From: Atopsyche davidsoni
Lineage: Eukaryota; Arthropoda; Insecta; Trichoptera; Hydrobiosidae
Direction: 5' to 3'
Assembly: GCA_022113835.1 (NCBI GenBank)
Contig: JAILWY010000025.1
Coordinates: 4,526,001 to 4,590,000, forward strand
Length of the DNA: 64,000 nucleotides
The position numbers and the translations under genes are program-made. Every line of letters starts with the position of its first letter. Position 1 is the stretch's first letter. Of this stretch, positions 27,040-40,600 are shown piece after piece. The notes beneath the pieces were generated by a model that made no database searches, was not told where the DNA came from, and was given only the letters and a program-made list of their open reading frames with translations.

Positions 27040-27720
27040 AGTATCACTCACGCTTGCTGGCCACTATACAGTACCCATTTTTTTTTTTGGCAGCGCTGTG
27101 GTACTACATCCGGGTGCCGACAGCTTGTCTTTTTATATATTATATACAATATATCTAATAATCATACACAATTCATTCATTCGTGAGGGGGGAGCGTACT
27201 TTTCGCTGTTCCCCAGTCTGCCTCCCCTCCCTTCTATTCGTCTCTGACATTCGTCCCTTACTATCAATGGAGACAGCGTGAAAGCTGAAAAGCATGATAA
27301 TGGTGTATCGTGCTTTTCAGCTCTCGATCGGGTTAGGTCTGAGCTCTGGAGTCTATTTGGCGTTGCCTCTCGAGCTCCTACTTTCGGGTCATGGTCTTCT
27401 CGGCAAAGGAGACGACTCCGTCCCAAGCTCGCTGGTTCGTGTCATGGTCTTCTCTTCGGGTCATGGTCTTCTCGACATACAATTTTACCCATACAATTTG
27501 GTAAAATACCCACACCTGCAGGATGCCCACACTTACTCTTTATCGATGCCCTGAAGAGAGCAATGCAGGGGCGGCGCTACACGGAGCGACTCGCGATAAA
27601 TAAGCACACAACACCTGCGCTACTGGGGAGTGACGGCGCGACTCCCAATACAAACTTTATTAAAACATCCATAAATATCCGTGACAGACCGCAGTTACTT
27701 CGCGAACTTACTTGATCATA
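27040..27720. repeat. GC-rich block with a hairpin and short direct repeats
   Basis: About 680 bases rich in GC compared with the flanks. It contains a near-perfect 16-bp inverted repeat at 27284-27321 (GCTGAAAAGCAYGATA arms, one mismatch, 6-base loop). It also holds three copies of a 17-20-base motif, TCGGGTCATGGTCTTCTCG, starting near 27384, 27436 and 27455. Open frames on both strands here look accidental and match nothing I recognise. Probably part of an unidentified mobile element. Confidence 0.35.
27284..27321. repeat. 16-bp inverted repeat (hairpin)
   Basis: The arms GCTGAAAAGCATGATA and TATCGTGCTTTTCAGC pair with one G-T type mismatch around the loop ATGGTG. No flanking T-run, so not an obvious terminator. 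Confidence 0.6.
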
Positions 27721-29266
27721 TCCAGATTCCAGGCGGGGACTTCTGAAAGGTTAATGGGAATTTATACAGGGCGTATAGTGGAAGTCATCGAGATAAAACA
27801 TTTCCCTTGGAAATTTCGAGTATAGTTTTTAAATTAAATAAGTATTCAAGGTCATAGTGAATTTATAGCTTATTTACTCATGCGGTGTGGTGTGCTCAAG
27901 CACTATCCAGAAAGGACACTTAACGAAACCCCTGAAGGGACTGAAAGGTTGGAGTAGTACTTATATAATCTAAGCAGCACAACACCCGAGTTATCGTTTG
28001 TTTCAACTGCTAAAATTTACAAACGTACCTAGATTTTTTTAACTTTAATTATTTGCTGAAAAATCTTGGTACTTTCAAATTTATACCAAGAGCATGAAAT
28101 CACACTGGGGCTTCCTAAAATTTAAAAATGACCATCATTTGCAACTATCTAAAAGTAGGAAAGGTCAAGGTCGCACCCCACCGATCTCATTGATCTCCCT
28201 TGTGAACATTCTCCCTCTGAAAATTTACAAAAGGACACAATAAAGCCTTTGCCTTTGACCCTTCGTATATTTAGAGATAACCACTGTACTCGTGTAGGTA
28301 TTGTTTGTAGCACATTTTTTTCATCGTTTTCATTAATACACAGCTGAAATTTGAAAAGTGTCTATTAAGTAATATATATTTTTTCAATTTATGTAATATT
28401 GAGTTCATTTGGCTTCTTGAGTGTTGAGCCACCTCAAGCCGAGTCCGATATTTGGGTCCCCATGCAGAAAACTTGAAGCAGCTCAACACCCAGGAATCCA
28501 AATCAACACATAGCAACTGCTGCCAAAACCTATGAACATATTTTACACAACACAAAACAAACAAACCTGAAGTATATTTTAATGATAATATGACATAAGT
28601 ATCTCGTGGCACAGTTACGGTGGTTGTGGTATAGAAATTGGACGGCAACCAACTCTATGGGATATAAACAATAACACGACAGCTTTATCGAGAGTATGTC
28701 ATGGGATACCTTATTAGTGAGGTTTATATGGTGTAATTCCGGAAAATATGTCTATAAACATATATAAATGCGAATGCTAAAAAAACAACACAATCAATTA
28801 TAAATAAATACTTAACTCTGCCAGAAAAAAATGTTATAATAAAACAATAGATATTTTTAATAGACTGATTACTTTGTAGATGATAAAAAACACTAGTTGT
28901 TATTTTAACCTTCATGTTATATTTATAAAAATCTATTATATACTTGCAGTGGTATGTTTTTGTAAGTGTTTTAAATGCACAACTGTAAAAAACCATATAA
29001 GTGACTTATTTAGAAGCCTTAAGAATAATTAATTTCTAGGTATTTTTTACCAACGATTTCAATTGATAAAAATAAAAAGTTCAAAATCAATAGCAGTATT
29101 TATTTTTTCAACAAATAATAAGTATATAAATAGTAAAAAATCGAATCACAGGCACATTTATTTTTTGACAACTACTTCAAAATAAATTGAATTCTGACGT
29201 ATATTTTTTTCGCATAGGAAACAATTTGATATAATATCTGAAAAAAATTAAATAACCGCAATAGCA

Positions 29267-29306
29267 ATGGAATCGAGTGGAATAAGCCGCAGGAGACTTG
29301 GGGCAG
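29267..29306 (+). other. Possible short first exon (13 codons) with strong donor
   Basis: An ATG in good context (GCAATGG) opens MESSGISRRRLGA and ends at the consensus donor CAG|GTAAGT, in phase 1. That phase is the one required by exon 2 of the SDR gene at 35723, so it could be an alternative first exon of that gene. Phase agreement has a one-in-three chance of being accidental, and the distance is 6.4 kb. Confidence 0.2.
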
Positions 29307-32300
29307 GTAAGTTATATTGGTTTCTGGGATATTAATTGGGTTTGGGCAGCAAGGGTTGTTAATCGGAGATTTACAGTGTTTTTTTTATTGGAAAGAGAAA
29401 AGTGATTTCGCCCTCGTCCCCTGCCCGTAACAAAAGTATTTGATGAATTTATGTTTTTCCCTTCGGTTAATTTCTATTACTTTCCAGCGATTTAGTTTTT
29501 CTTTCACTTGTGCCCTCATAAAACTTATTGGATTACACGAGATGCGATAAAAGCTGAAGAAATATTTTTAGACCTCTACCTGTGATACCTAAGACCTTTT
29601 AAAAATCTTAGATTTTTTAGAGTCCAAAATCAAGACACGCAATCTTATCCAAGCACAAAAAATTGCCATGCTAAACATATTTTCAATTTTTTCAACGTAA
29701 TATTCAAGTGTGCTATTAAATATGTTTTTATTGATATAAAGTTGAAAAAAAAAGTACTTTCTGAATCCTCGACGAACGAAAACTTTGGTTAAAAGCCAAA
29801 AGTTGTTATTTTTAGCCGAAAAGCGTCATCTCGGCTGATTTACAAGTTTCCCGGAAAAACGACGTTTGGGCTTCAATTTCGCTTTTCCAAACAAAAGTTC
29901 CGACCGTAAATTAAGCGGATTCGGAAAATGGCGGTGGAAATTAGAACAATTACCGTAAATTGCGCGGACCATATCAAATAACAATAAATTTTGAGAACTT
30001 CACGGAAAATTTGTGTTTTAATGCTGCCGGAAAAGTAATTGAAATCCTGATATAAAAGGACCAATATTTATGATGGGAAAAATAAAACTGATTGGATTTT
30101 TTATACTCCTTTTTATATCGTTTCTTTTTACTCTGAATCGCGGTTTACTTTCTTCACATATTTTCCGACATTTATCAAAATGTTATTTTTTTTTTTTTAC
30201 ATCACAATTTCAAAAGCTTTATTAATGAGACTTGTACAAAAATTTTAATTAATTAATATATTATACCTACACATTCTGTCGGTTACAATTGATGAATTCC
30301 TATCTCATAGTTGGTTGTACTCTAGCGAAGGGTTCTGGAAGAATAAATATGTATTTATGAATAATTAACAACATATTAAAGCAAAATAAAGAATCCTTCT
30401 TTACTCATAATTGTGTAAATTTGTAATCATTTTTAATTTGCCGCTTTCTGTATTTCTATTTCGTCTTCGTGGGCTATTTTTGTCCAGAGAGTAGAGCGAA
30501 AAAATAAAAGAAATATTAAAATTAAATTGGGAAATTCATTCTTGCTTTAAAATATTTAATTAAAATTTAGATTTAAAAAAAAAACTATAAGAAGCTATTT
30601 TTGTATACTGTTTACAGTACCATTATTAATATTAATAAATGAAAATATATATTAAATAGTTTATAAAATTCATCAACAAAATATTAAGGTTGCTTTTAAT
30701 ATTATAACATAAAATTTCTTTTACCTTTTTTAATTTCATAAATTTTTTATTTTAACTAGAAAAATAGATTAACATCCATCACTCTTAAACGATGATTTTT
30801 TTATTTTTAGTTTGATTATTTTCCTTATTTTAAAGATGCCTTACGCATAATACAAAATCAGTAATACCGCATATTATCGGCAATTTAAAAATTTTGCTGA
30901 TTTTATCGAAAATAATCAAAACGCAGCCATTTTATCGAGAAAAAAATAAGGGAGTAATCCAATTCTAATCTTTTGGCAATCGGAAAATTTGCTGTACCTG
31001 AAATCCTTATCGATCATTCAATAATGTAATTTTAATCAAAAACCCCCCTGAGTCGCAAAATTCAATAAAAAAATCTTTTTCAGGTTAAATTGTTTCACAT
31101 TCAAATATTTTAAGTATCTACCAAATACTTGGTCGAATTATTGTATTATTGACTAATTTTATTTTAAAAATTATTAGATTATTTTGAAATTTATAATTTT
31201 ATGCTTACACTTTTTACAACTTGCTGCATATCTACAATATAAAAATAAAAAGATATTTTTTTTTTAATAATAACACATTTAATGTATAGAAATATATTCA
31301 TTAGCATGAACGTTCAATTTTAATAATAGACTTCACATGAATATATATAATACAATTACTTTGTAAAATTTTAAAGTAATGTTTATTTTGTTATCATTAA
31401 TAAATTTGGGCAATATTTTTTGAAGTTCACTATAAAAAAAATACATTTTTATATGGCAGCGTATAGTACCAACGTGTGCTGAATATAAAATTGAATATAA
31501 AAAAGTACCTGCAATACAGAATAAATATATTCCATCACAACCAATCTGACATTGAAATTCTGTCATCAGAGGCCGCGATAAAAAATATTTATTGTTTTTT
31601 AATTATTTCCAAAATGGCCGCGCTGCTTGAATAATTAGCCTCTTTCAAATCACTCCCGAGTGATGAATTATATTTTCAAATCATTTTAAAAAACCGTGAA
31701 TTTCCGGTGCTATTTTTATTTTTAAGTCAAATAATTGACGTTGATTGAGCTCCTGCTTAATGTCTTGAAACTGAAATGGGAATCCTTTTAAATAATTTAA
31801 AAGTTTTTCTCGGTTGTTTATCAAACTGCTTGAAAATCTTCAATTCTCATTATCCGAGGATTCTCTCGTTTTTTTGATACAATATTTATGCAAATCGACT
31901 TTTACTCGGTGATATCGAATACTACCGCTTAAAAATTTATATTTTTAACGGAGTAAATAATATCTACGGTATATTTATTTTATCTATAACTAGTCTATAC
32001 CGTTTCTTTTGCTCTATTTACTAATGTTTACCACATTGCAGGGACGCAAAAGTGTCACTGAGGGTGCAGCCATATTCAAAAGGTGTATAACATTTTAATT
32101 TTTAATTTTTTAAACCTCAGAGTTTGAATCGCTGCGTAGGCACTTATATACTCCTCGTCAGGATCGTTTTAATATTCCACTTACATATTGCTGAGAATAA
32201 ATCTCACAAAAGCACTTGTGTTTTCTCGTTGTATTCGGATGAAATTATTTCGCAATCTGCGGGGTATTTTATAATTACGATTGTATCAAATCTCCGCGTG

Positions 32301-32750
32301 CTTCTCACAAGCACATTAATTATAAAGATTAAGTAGACCCGCCGCAATAATTTCCGGGTTTTACCGCAGCAGCCCCTGCCTTGTAATTTATATTGCAAGT
32401 GCGCCCCTGACTTTACCTTGCGACCAGGGTTGCCTGAAAACCCCTCACACCTGAAATATTTACCCCCTTAGAAAACCAACTACACGGAGCAATCATATTT
32501 TTAAAATTGAAAACGTGAAGTGTTCAATATTTTTTTGCTTTAAGCGTTTTCAAGTTTGATTAACCCTTCTGTATTGAAACTATCATTAATAACAAATTGA
32601 TACTTATTTTCATACTAATATATTTTTTACGACTGCTTTAATGAAAATACTGTCTAAGAGTAGAAATCTTGGAAGAATCAAATTTATTCTGAAACCGTTT
32701 TTTCACAATTTTATTTTTAATATATTTAGTTAGTTGACACATTTGTTTGT

Positions 32751-32901
32751 AATATTTTTGAGTAAAATACTTGAGTGATTTCGCCAACCTTCACCAAACA
32801 GAGTCTCTGTTTGATAATGCCAACGTGAAAGGTTGGCGAAACCGGTCACAAATAAAAACGGACATGTGGAAAATCACTCAAGTGTTTTACTCAAAAATAT
32901 T
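32751..32901. mobile_element. MITE copy 2 (same family as 5030-5208)
   Basis: The left end AATATTTTTGAGTAAAATAC and the right end ending ACTCAAAAATATT repeat those of copy 1, as does the right-hand core (GATAATGCCAACGTGAAAGG, then ACCGGTCACAAATAAAAACG). The left interior differs: after GAGTGATTTC it goes into an inverted CGCCAACCTT...AAGGTTGGCG pair, so one copy has an internal rearrangement. Confidence 0.7.
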
Positions 32902-34965
32902 AAAATGGAATTCCACCAAGTACGCTCTGTCAAAAATATAGAATATTTGTTTGTATTTTTTTAAATGATTTTAGTTTTAAGTTACCTTACAATATAATAT
33001 GTTTTCTTGGCATTTTTAACTGTCCTAATTTATAATAACTGACCTCAACCCTACAACTGTTTGTAAATTAAACAATTCGGAAATCGCTGTTATAAAACCG
33101 GCTAAACATTAATTCTCATTATCTTTCGGCTCCATCGCTATTGACTTGGCCAGTTTCAACGAGAGGGCTTAGGTTTATTCAGGAATATTCTCACAAGGCT
33201 GCTTTCGAAAATAAAAGTAAAAAAAACTACAGCAACCGCTGCGAGTCCCCGTTAACTATTAAAAAAAAAAAAAACATTTGCGGATTAGTATAAGTTACGA
33301 TTAAAAAATAGGTATGTCTTCTATCGATCTTAGGGGTTGGAAATAAATTTGTGCCGCAGTAAAAAGAAATCGGTTTTGATAATGGGAAAAGATTCTCCCA
33401 AAAACATAAATATGAATGTACGGAACGAGATACTATATATATATATATATAAATTTTGTGACTATTTTTTTTTTAGTTTAATACCTTTATTTTTTAGAAA
33501 GCCCCATTCAACGAAAGCGTCACACTCTGATTAAAATAATCAAAATTTATCCTTGAGCATCAATATTCCATGAGAATATTCCAGAACGTACCCTTATAAT
33601 CCTTAATATGACCTGAATACTCAACAGAATATCTCTTGCGAAAGATTTACTCTAAAATAGTAACAAATATGCAAATACCTGTAACCTGTACCGGCGACCC
33701 AAATAACTTGTAGGAACTATTCGTTATTAACCGTTTAAACACACTCCTATTTAATTAAAAGGGTGGTACTTAATTGTAATGTTACACTCAACGTAAAAGA
33801 TCTGAGTACGTTAAAATTAACTATTTAAACTTGCTGAGTATGAATATTTTTTTTATTCTGAATTGACCGTTAAATACATTACCCTTTTAGTTAAACTGGT
33901 AGTACACTAAGTAAAAACGACCTGAGTGCGTTAATTAAAATTAGCGTGTTTGTGTATCGGCTAAATTTTATGGTTTGAATAATTATAATATTTGAAACAA
34001 AATATTTGCAGCTAAGATGTAAAAACTTGTTTCATAAAGAAAATTTTGGTTTTAATAAGATATCGGTAAAACTACATTGTTAGATTAACTAATCACCACA
34101 AAACAGCGCTCGGTACTGATTGATAAATAGCGTGTTAACTATTGTTTTCGTTGACAAGTCTTTCAGGAACCTTTTCAGAGTTTCAGGACCCTCCCCCCTC
34201 AGGTTTTCCCCGAGGAAATTGGGGCTGTTATATCTGCCAGATTTGTTGATATTCAAAGAGGATCTCTAAAAACACTTGAGATATGATAAGACGATTATTT
34301 TATGCTAGGAAAACGTTAATTTTAAAGCAAGCCTAATTTATTTTATAAAAAAATGGTGAATCGTGAAATGTATAAATAAATCTCCATAATTATCAAGCTT
34401 GTTAATGATAAATTTATTGTAATTTTATGAAACAATATGCGCACTTCCATTGATAATATAATCAGTATATTGTGTGAATTTTATACTTCACACTTAAATG
34501 GCCAAAAACTTATCTAAAAATTACTTGTTAAAAATCCTGAATAATAATTGCACTATGCATTAGACCATGGCTTAAAAATATAAATTATTTTTAACATAAG
34601 TTGATCAACATAAAATACTTCCCATTGAGTTTTTTGTAAAAGGTATGTTATTTAAATAATGTCAATACTTAGTCTTGCGTGAAATATATAACGTTTTTAA
34701 TAAGCTATCATTAATATATCTCAAATCTCACCTTTGAAATCTATGGTAATTTTTAAACTTCCTGCTTTTTTAATGGTTCTCATTTAAATAAGCATTACAC
34801 TCAAATCAGACAAAAATTATATTTTATGAAATAATTGCTCTAGCAAACTGATCAATTTGATGATTAAAAAATATTCACCTTACATATATATACTAGACTG
34901 AAAATTTTTCATAGAACCATATATACCTTTAGTGACAGCGTAAGTAGTGATACAATAACTTTAAA

Positions 34966-37539
34966 ATGTTGAAGGTATTCCGAGTTTTTTTTTTACTGTG
35001 TATACTGGGAATTCATTCTGAAGGTAAAAAAAATTATATTAATATTAATATCGGGTTAAATTCACTATTTATTTTTGGTTTTTAATCATGATCATATCCA
35101 TTAAATCTGTTTTAAAATATAATAAACTGTTAAGGCTCCAACAAGGGCAAAAGTTTAATTTCGTTATCCCAAGTTGGGAAGGTCTCTACTGCCTTGTATT
35201 AAATAAGGCTTTATCGAGGTATTTTCCGTGCTTGTTTTACACTAATACATTTTTAGTTAAGAGTACATATACATAACGACAAAGGGAAAGGGCCTTAAAA
35301 AATTAAATATTCATAAAAATAAGGTTAAGGTTCAACTCCACACTCCCGAGCTATTGCGTAATAATTTTACATAACTTGTCTGAACAATTAGATGGGAGTA
35401 TGTAAAGTTTTTAACATGTACAAAGCCAATTTACAAAATTACACAGGCCATTTGAATTAGGTAGCTTGAGTTAATCGGTTCCATGCATGTAAATGTTAAT
35501 GAATATTCTTGTTTAACTGTAGAGGTGCGGGTGGTGTTAAAAATAATTTTAAAAATATTAAAATAGCTCTACACTGGAAATTAGACAGTAACAAAATATT
35601 TTTTAAATTTTTACTCCGTAATATTAAATTGAACTGAAAATGTATGTGCTGGCACTAAAATATTAAATCCGAACTTTGTGTAAAAACTTTGAGATAGTTT
35701 CAAAAAGTAATACTTTCTGTAGCGCTTGCGGAGTGGAGATGGAAAGGAAAGGTGGCTGTGGTTACTGGAGCCAGTTCAGGAACAGGAGCAGCAACTGCTC
35801 TAGCCTTGGCTGATAAAGGAGTCATCGTCGTTGGACTGGCTAGGAGAGATTGGAGAATAAAGGTATCAAAAAAAAAAAAATTATTACAGTCGAATTATCG
35901 ATCATTCACAATACCCGATTTTTTATAATTATTTTTTGATTAAATTTGGGCGTTGATGGAATATTGATTGAAATAAAAAAGAAGCCTACAAAGGTGAATT
36001 TTATTTGTAAGCCTGATATGTTCAGTTGGAAGGCAAAAAATATTCAGAGCTTGAATAAAATCGATTTATTGCTAAATTGTTAAAATTTGGTGGTTATTCT
36101 GGTTTTTTATGTTGTTTTAGGAACTCGCAGGAAAAACTTCAGGGAAAATCCACGCAATAAAATGTGACCTTACTGTAGAAGACGAGGTACTCGCTGCCTT
36201 CAAGTGGGTGGAGACCACCTTGGGAGGGGTTGACATACTTGTGAATAACGCTGGGATATTTAAAATAGCCTCAATTATAGGCAAGTTCTAGAAATTAAAT
36301 AACTCTGTTATGGAAAATAGCTTTTTTAAAGAATTTAAATATATTATATTTTATGTCTGTATTTTAGACGGTCCAACCCCTATTTGGAAGTCAACCCTCG
36401 ATATAAACGTTCTTGCTGTAGCAATTTGTGCCAGAGAAGCAATTAGATCCATGAGGAAAAGAGGTGACGATGGGCAAATTATAAATATCAACAGGTAAGT
36501 TGAATAAACTGTTGCTTAAAAATAAATATTTTATTTCCACTACTGTGCATAAATGCATATTTTTTTGAGCATACAATGTATATATATATTTGTACTGTAT
36601 GCTTTAAAAACATTAGGGGTACGGTGGTCAAAAAGATAAGTGTACCTTTCCAATATAGTCAGGACATGCGACGTTGAAACTCACCTGTGCCCAAAATCAA
36701 ATTTAAAAGGTTTATCCCATCACTTCTTATGTGAGGGATTTAAATAAACTCATACTGCTTATGCGTAAAATATAGAGATAAATTAAATGTTAAGTAAGTA
36801 ATATTTCTGAAACTTCAGTATTGCAGGCCATCATGTTCTTCAGCAATCAGTGGTGCCGGAGGCTCTCTATTCCGCTAGTAAATATGCCGTCACCGCCATC
36901 ACTGAGACTTTACGAGTTGAACTTCTGCAATTGAAGAGCAAAATTAAGATTACTGTACGTAAATACCTTAGGTTTTCAAAAACTAAGGTAGCCTTATCGT
37001 TTTTTTCTGATCGCAATAATATTTTTTTTTAACAGAGCATCAGTCCAGGAATTGTGAACACAGAGATGGTGACTAATTTGACCACCGTAGTTATGGAGCA
37101 AGCCTATGCAGCCAAAAAGGACATCTCTGCGTCTGCCTTTTATTCCTTGATTGCCCCTGAGGATGTCGCTGATTCCATCATGTACGTTTTGGGGACTAAA
37201 CCCAACGTGCAGGTAATAATCTACATTCAATTAATTATGCTTATGAATAAATAAGATTTAAACTCTCTGGGCAGCTTTTCATAATTGAAATATTAAAAGA
37301 TATCTTTTTGAAAGGTAGTTTTTAAAACTATAATGATATATCAAACCTTATGTTACAAATTGTTAATTGGTGGCTAAGTAGTGTGATCAAAATCTAATCA
37401 AAAATCAAATCGATGAAGTCAGAATTGTCCTCTCACTTTTCTCCTAAGAACTAATTGAATTGATGGAATTTAACTAATAATTTTAATGTTCCAGATTCGT
37501 GAAATGCAAATTATTGGCGTCGGTCACTCACTTTGCTGA
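34966..37539 (+). CDS. Short-chain dehydrogenase/reductase, DHRS11/farnesol-dehydrogenase type (7 exons, complete)
   Basis: A classical NADP(H)-type SDR oxidoreductase of about 280 aa. Exons: 34966-35023, 35723-35862, 36121-36280, 36368-36494, 36819-36954, 37036-37212 and 37495-37539. Every phase agrees and the sum is 843 bases including TGA. Motifs: cofactor loop TGASSGTG (34-41; family norm ends GIG), CDLT (81-84), NNAG (108-111), and the catalytic set Asn133, Ser162, Tyr179 and Lys183 (YSASK), then SPGIVNTEM. Exon 1 encodes a hydrophobic leader (MLKVFRVFFLLCILGIHSE), implying ER entry or secretion. Exon 2 has no in-frame ATG, so an upstream exon is required and this one fits in phase. Intron 3 starts with GC instead of GT. 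Related insect enzymes oxidise farnesol in juvenile hormone metabolism; the substrate here is unknown. A poly(A) signal follows at 37632. Confidence 0.85.
36281..36367 (+). other. GC-AG intron in the SDR gene
   Basis: The donor is AG|GCAAGT and the acceptor TTTTAG. Codon phase forces this junction: the exon ends in ATT ATA G and the next begins AC, giving Asp120 followed by GPTPIW. An otherwise perfect donor is typical of functional GC introns. Confidence 0.85.
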
Positions 37540-37631
37540 TGTGTAAATTGTTTATATATATTTCATTGTAATTGATTTTATGCAAATATTTGATTAAAAT
37601 ATGGTGGTTCCTGATGATTTTGAAGTATGTA

Positions 37632-37637
37632 AATAAA
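37632..37637 (+). terminator. Polyadenylation signal AATAAA for the SDR gene
   Basis: AATAAA lies about 90 bases after the SDR stop codon, at a normal distance for a short 3' UTR. Confidence 0.55.
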
Positions 37638-40600
37638 AATACTTCTCATAAAAATTAAATAAATTTGAATTATTTAAAATAATAAAAAAGTAATATATGT
37701 GATCTTAATTTTATTCTTAAAAATAAATAATAATATAGGGTTATTTATTAAAGCACCACAGATGATATTGAACTAAAAATATCGACTGAAAAATATTGAG
37801 CGTCAACTGTTACTTTTCAACCATTGCCCGATACTGGTTTGTACTACTTTGATCTCAGTTTTGTATGAATCAAATAGTGCACCCTGTATATAAGCCTTAG
37901 GCTCTCAGAAACCAAACGTTGACTTATCGTTTCATCTGTTTATTTTTCGTCAAATATTGAACGTTAAATATCGACTGTATGAAGAGACCATATAATATAA
38001 TTCATATTTAAACCCATTTTGACAAAACAGTAACTGAAAAAAATACATGTGCATCCATCCGGAATATTTGGATAACTGTTGAAGATCCTACTTTCATAAA
38101 TAATCAATAACCTGGTATTACGTTGTATCACAAAAAATACACAACAAGAAAGAAAATAAAACACAATTTCTATATTGATTTTTATTCAAATGATTGGTAA
38201 GATAAACATATTAGTTCTGTAAAAAACGTGATAAAGTCCAATGGGGAATGATCAAAATAAAACGCTTATCAAAGAAATTACAAAAAATTGAGCAAATAAT
38301 TTTAAATTATTTGATTTTAATAACAAAAAGGTAAACTATGTCTTTATAGCTTGTATGGCAGTGCTCGCTTCCATGAGGCATGCAGTGTCAGAAAACTTAG
38401 CAGTATACTATTCAGCGCACGCCTTTCACTAACACTTCCACCCGGAAAAAGAGTACGCATTCAGTTTTCTGGAAAAACGCATACAATTGAAATGAATTTA
38501 AGAAAAATATCTGTACTAAGTACAAATAACGTATTTAAGGCTTACTTTTAAATCGACATAGATTGGAAGAAAATTCACATAACGAAGACTCTTTACGTTT
38601 TTAAGGTATTACATATCTAATGATAAATAAGTCTATTCATTCGGACAAACCGGTAGATCGCTGTCTCTTTTTGTTGCATGCACATACAGTGAAATGGACT
38701 TAATATACATAGTTGGATTTAAATCATATTGACATATATATTTCATTTGTCAAGGTCATCCTGTAAGCGTATCAATTAAATATAATTTCATAATTATAAA
38801 TTAAATGTTGGAGTTTTACAATTTTTACTTTGCTACAATATTACAAAATGAGATGACCGTAAGGAATGAAACACTACATACAAATATAACAATCAAATCT
38901 CTGATTTGTTAAAACGAATCTACTTTAAAAATTTAAGTCCTTTTAATGTCATTTCAATTAAAAAGTTGCCTTTGGATTTCCCAATAACTGGTGAAAAAAT
39001 TCTCACCAAGAATATACATTATCAAATAATAAAAAAAAATACAGAATGTGAGTAGAGCTCGGTAAAAACTTACAGCGATGTAAAAAAAGTTGTTTATTCA
39101 AAAACTATAATGTTAAACACAACTATTTATAGTTTAGTATTATTATGCACTCTGTAGTATGAAAAAACTTAGCTTTATTATATTATGGAACATGCAGTGT
39201 AAAAAAACCTCATGAACCGGGCACCTTACCGTCAAATATCAACATCAACGTTTATTATTATTCAAATAGTGTGTCTTGCTGTTAAAGTCCACCAAATGGT
39301 CTTCAATTATTAGGAAATAATTTTGATTGGATTTATATATTTTATATCACCGAGTAAATCCTAAAGAGCTATGAAAAAACTATTGTCTTGATACCCGGTC
39401 CATTACTCGTGTAAACGTTAACAATCCAATGAGAAAGCCGTAATTCTTAAAAGACACCATTTTATATAACTTCAGCTATTCTCTTATTATTTTTTAGTAA
39501 TTTTAATCAATTTCTCCAACAAATGCGGCCAAATAACAAGAAAAAAAAACACACGGTAAAATCAAAAACATCGTTAGAATCTGAACAAGGTTCAACGGAA
39601 AAAAACAGTTTAGAGATTTGTGTTACTGATAACATATTTTTGAACTCTGTACGTCTCGTTTCACAATCCCGCTTTTATCTAAAGCGATAAGCACCATCAA
39701 GTATTCATAATTATTACAATAGTTACTTCTAACCTTAGACTCGTACCGACGGAGGAAAATATTCAACACATTACTAATGAAAAGCACTCATAATAGAGAT
39801 AACTTTGTACATACACATATTTAAGGCAAACAAAAAAAAATGTCTGTTTACTGTTTAAAAGCAGGTAAAAATGAATACGCAAAATATTTGTTTTATTCAG
39901 TTGATATTATTAAGATGGGTTTTCCAAGAAATATTAATAATATAAAAGAATCAATATTCAATTAATTTTAGGAAGTATTAAAAAGTATTTCGATCTCTTT
40001 TGCTGAAAATTCATAAAATAAAATGAACACTCGTGAATCAGGGTTCAATAAAAATTGATTACATGCAAGTGCAGCAGGATCTCCCCTATTATATAAAATG
40101 GGGAGTTTTTCTCCTCCGTCGGTAGGCAGTCCGAGTTCTTAACATAAAATTGTGACTATTAAAAACGTTGGCAGTTGATTTGCAAAGTAATTTCTTAACT
40201 TTCTTTAAAAATGTGCAGACAAAACAGTTTTAACAAGAATAGAGACATTTATTTAACCCGAGCTATAGAATACAACTCTGCTATCAAATAATCAACAGAT
40301 ATATTTGTCATTAATAATTTCAAAGTCACAATCTAAACAAATTTAAATAACCGTAAGAAAAGCCAACTTAAAAAAAACACAATATAAAAATCACTATGCT
40401 ATCAAAATTTAAGTAAAAAAAAATGTATATTTGACATATAAAAAGCATCATGGTAACAATAATTCTCCATTTTAAACAAATGGCAAGAAGACACAAAGTC
40501 TAACTATTCTATGAAAAATACTGCTGAAAAATATTGTACGATTTACTAATTTTCGGAATGATAACAATTTTTTTATTTCTTTTTGGTTGAATTGCTCAAG

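Larger units (their letters stand above)
10698..34965. other. About 24-kb gene-poor AT-rich region between Sema-2 and the SDR gene
   Basis: No complete gene was recognised here. Contents listed separately: SINE/tRNA-like stretches near 12.8 and 17.6 kb, a piggyBac remnant at 14.7-15.1 kb, a possible minus-strand exon at 19.55-19.68 kb, LINE fragments at 22.1-22.4 and 26.4-26.8 kb, a GC-rich repeat block at 27.0-27.7 kb, a possible plus-strand first exon at 29.27 kb and MITE copy 2 at 32.75 kb. Other GC-richer patches (about 12.1-12.4, 15.25-15.5, 19.36-19.44 and 32.34-32.46 kb) show no recognisable protein. Confidence 0.5.

Noticed and set aside
28271..28648. 125-codon minus-strand open frame
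   Set aside because: Overlaps the dispersed repeat at 28476-28540 and shows no family resemblance.
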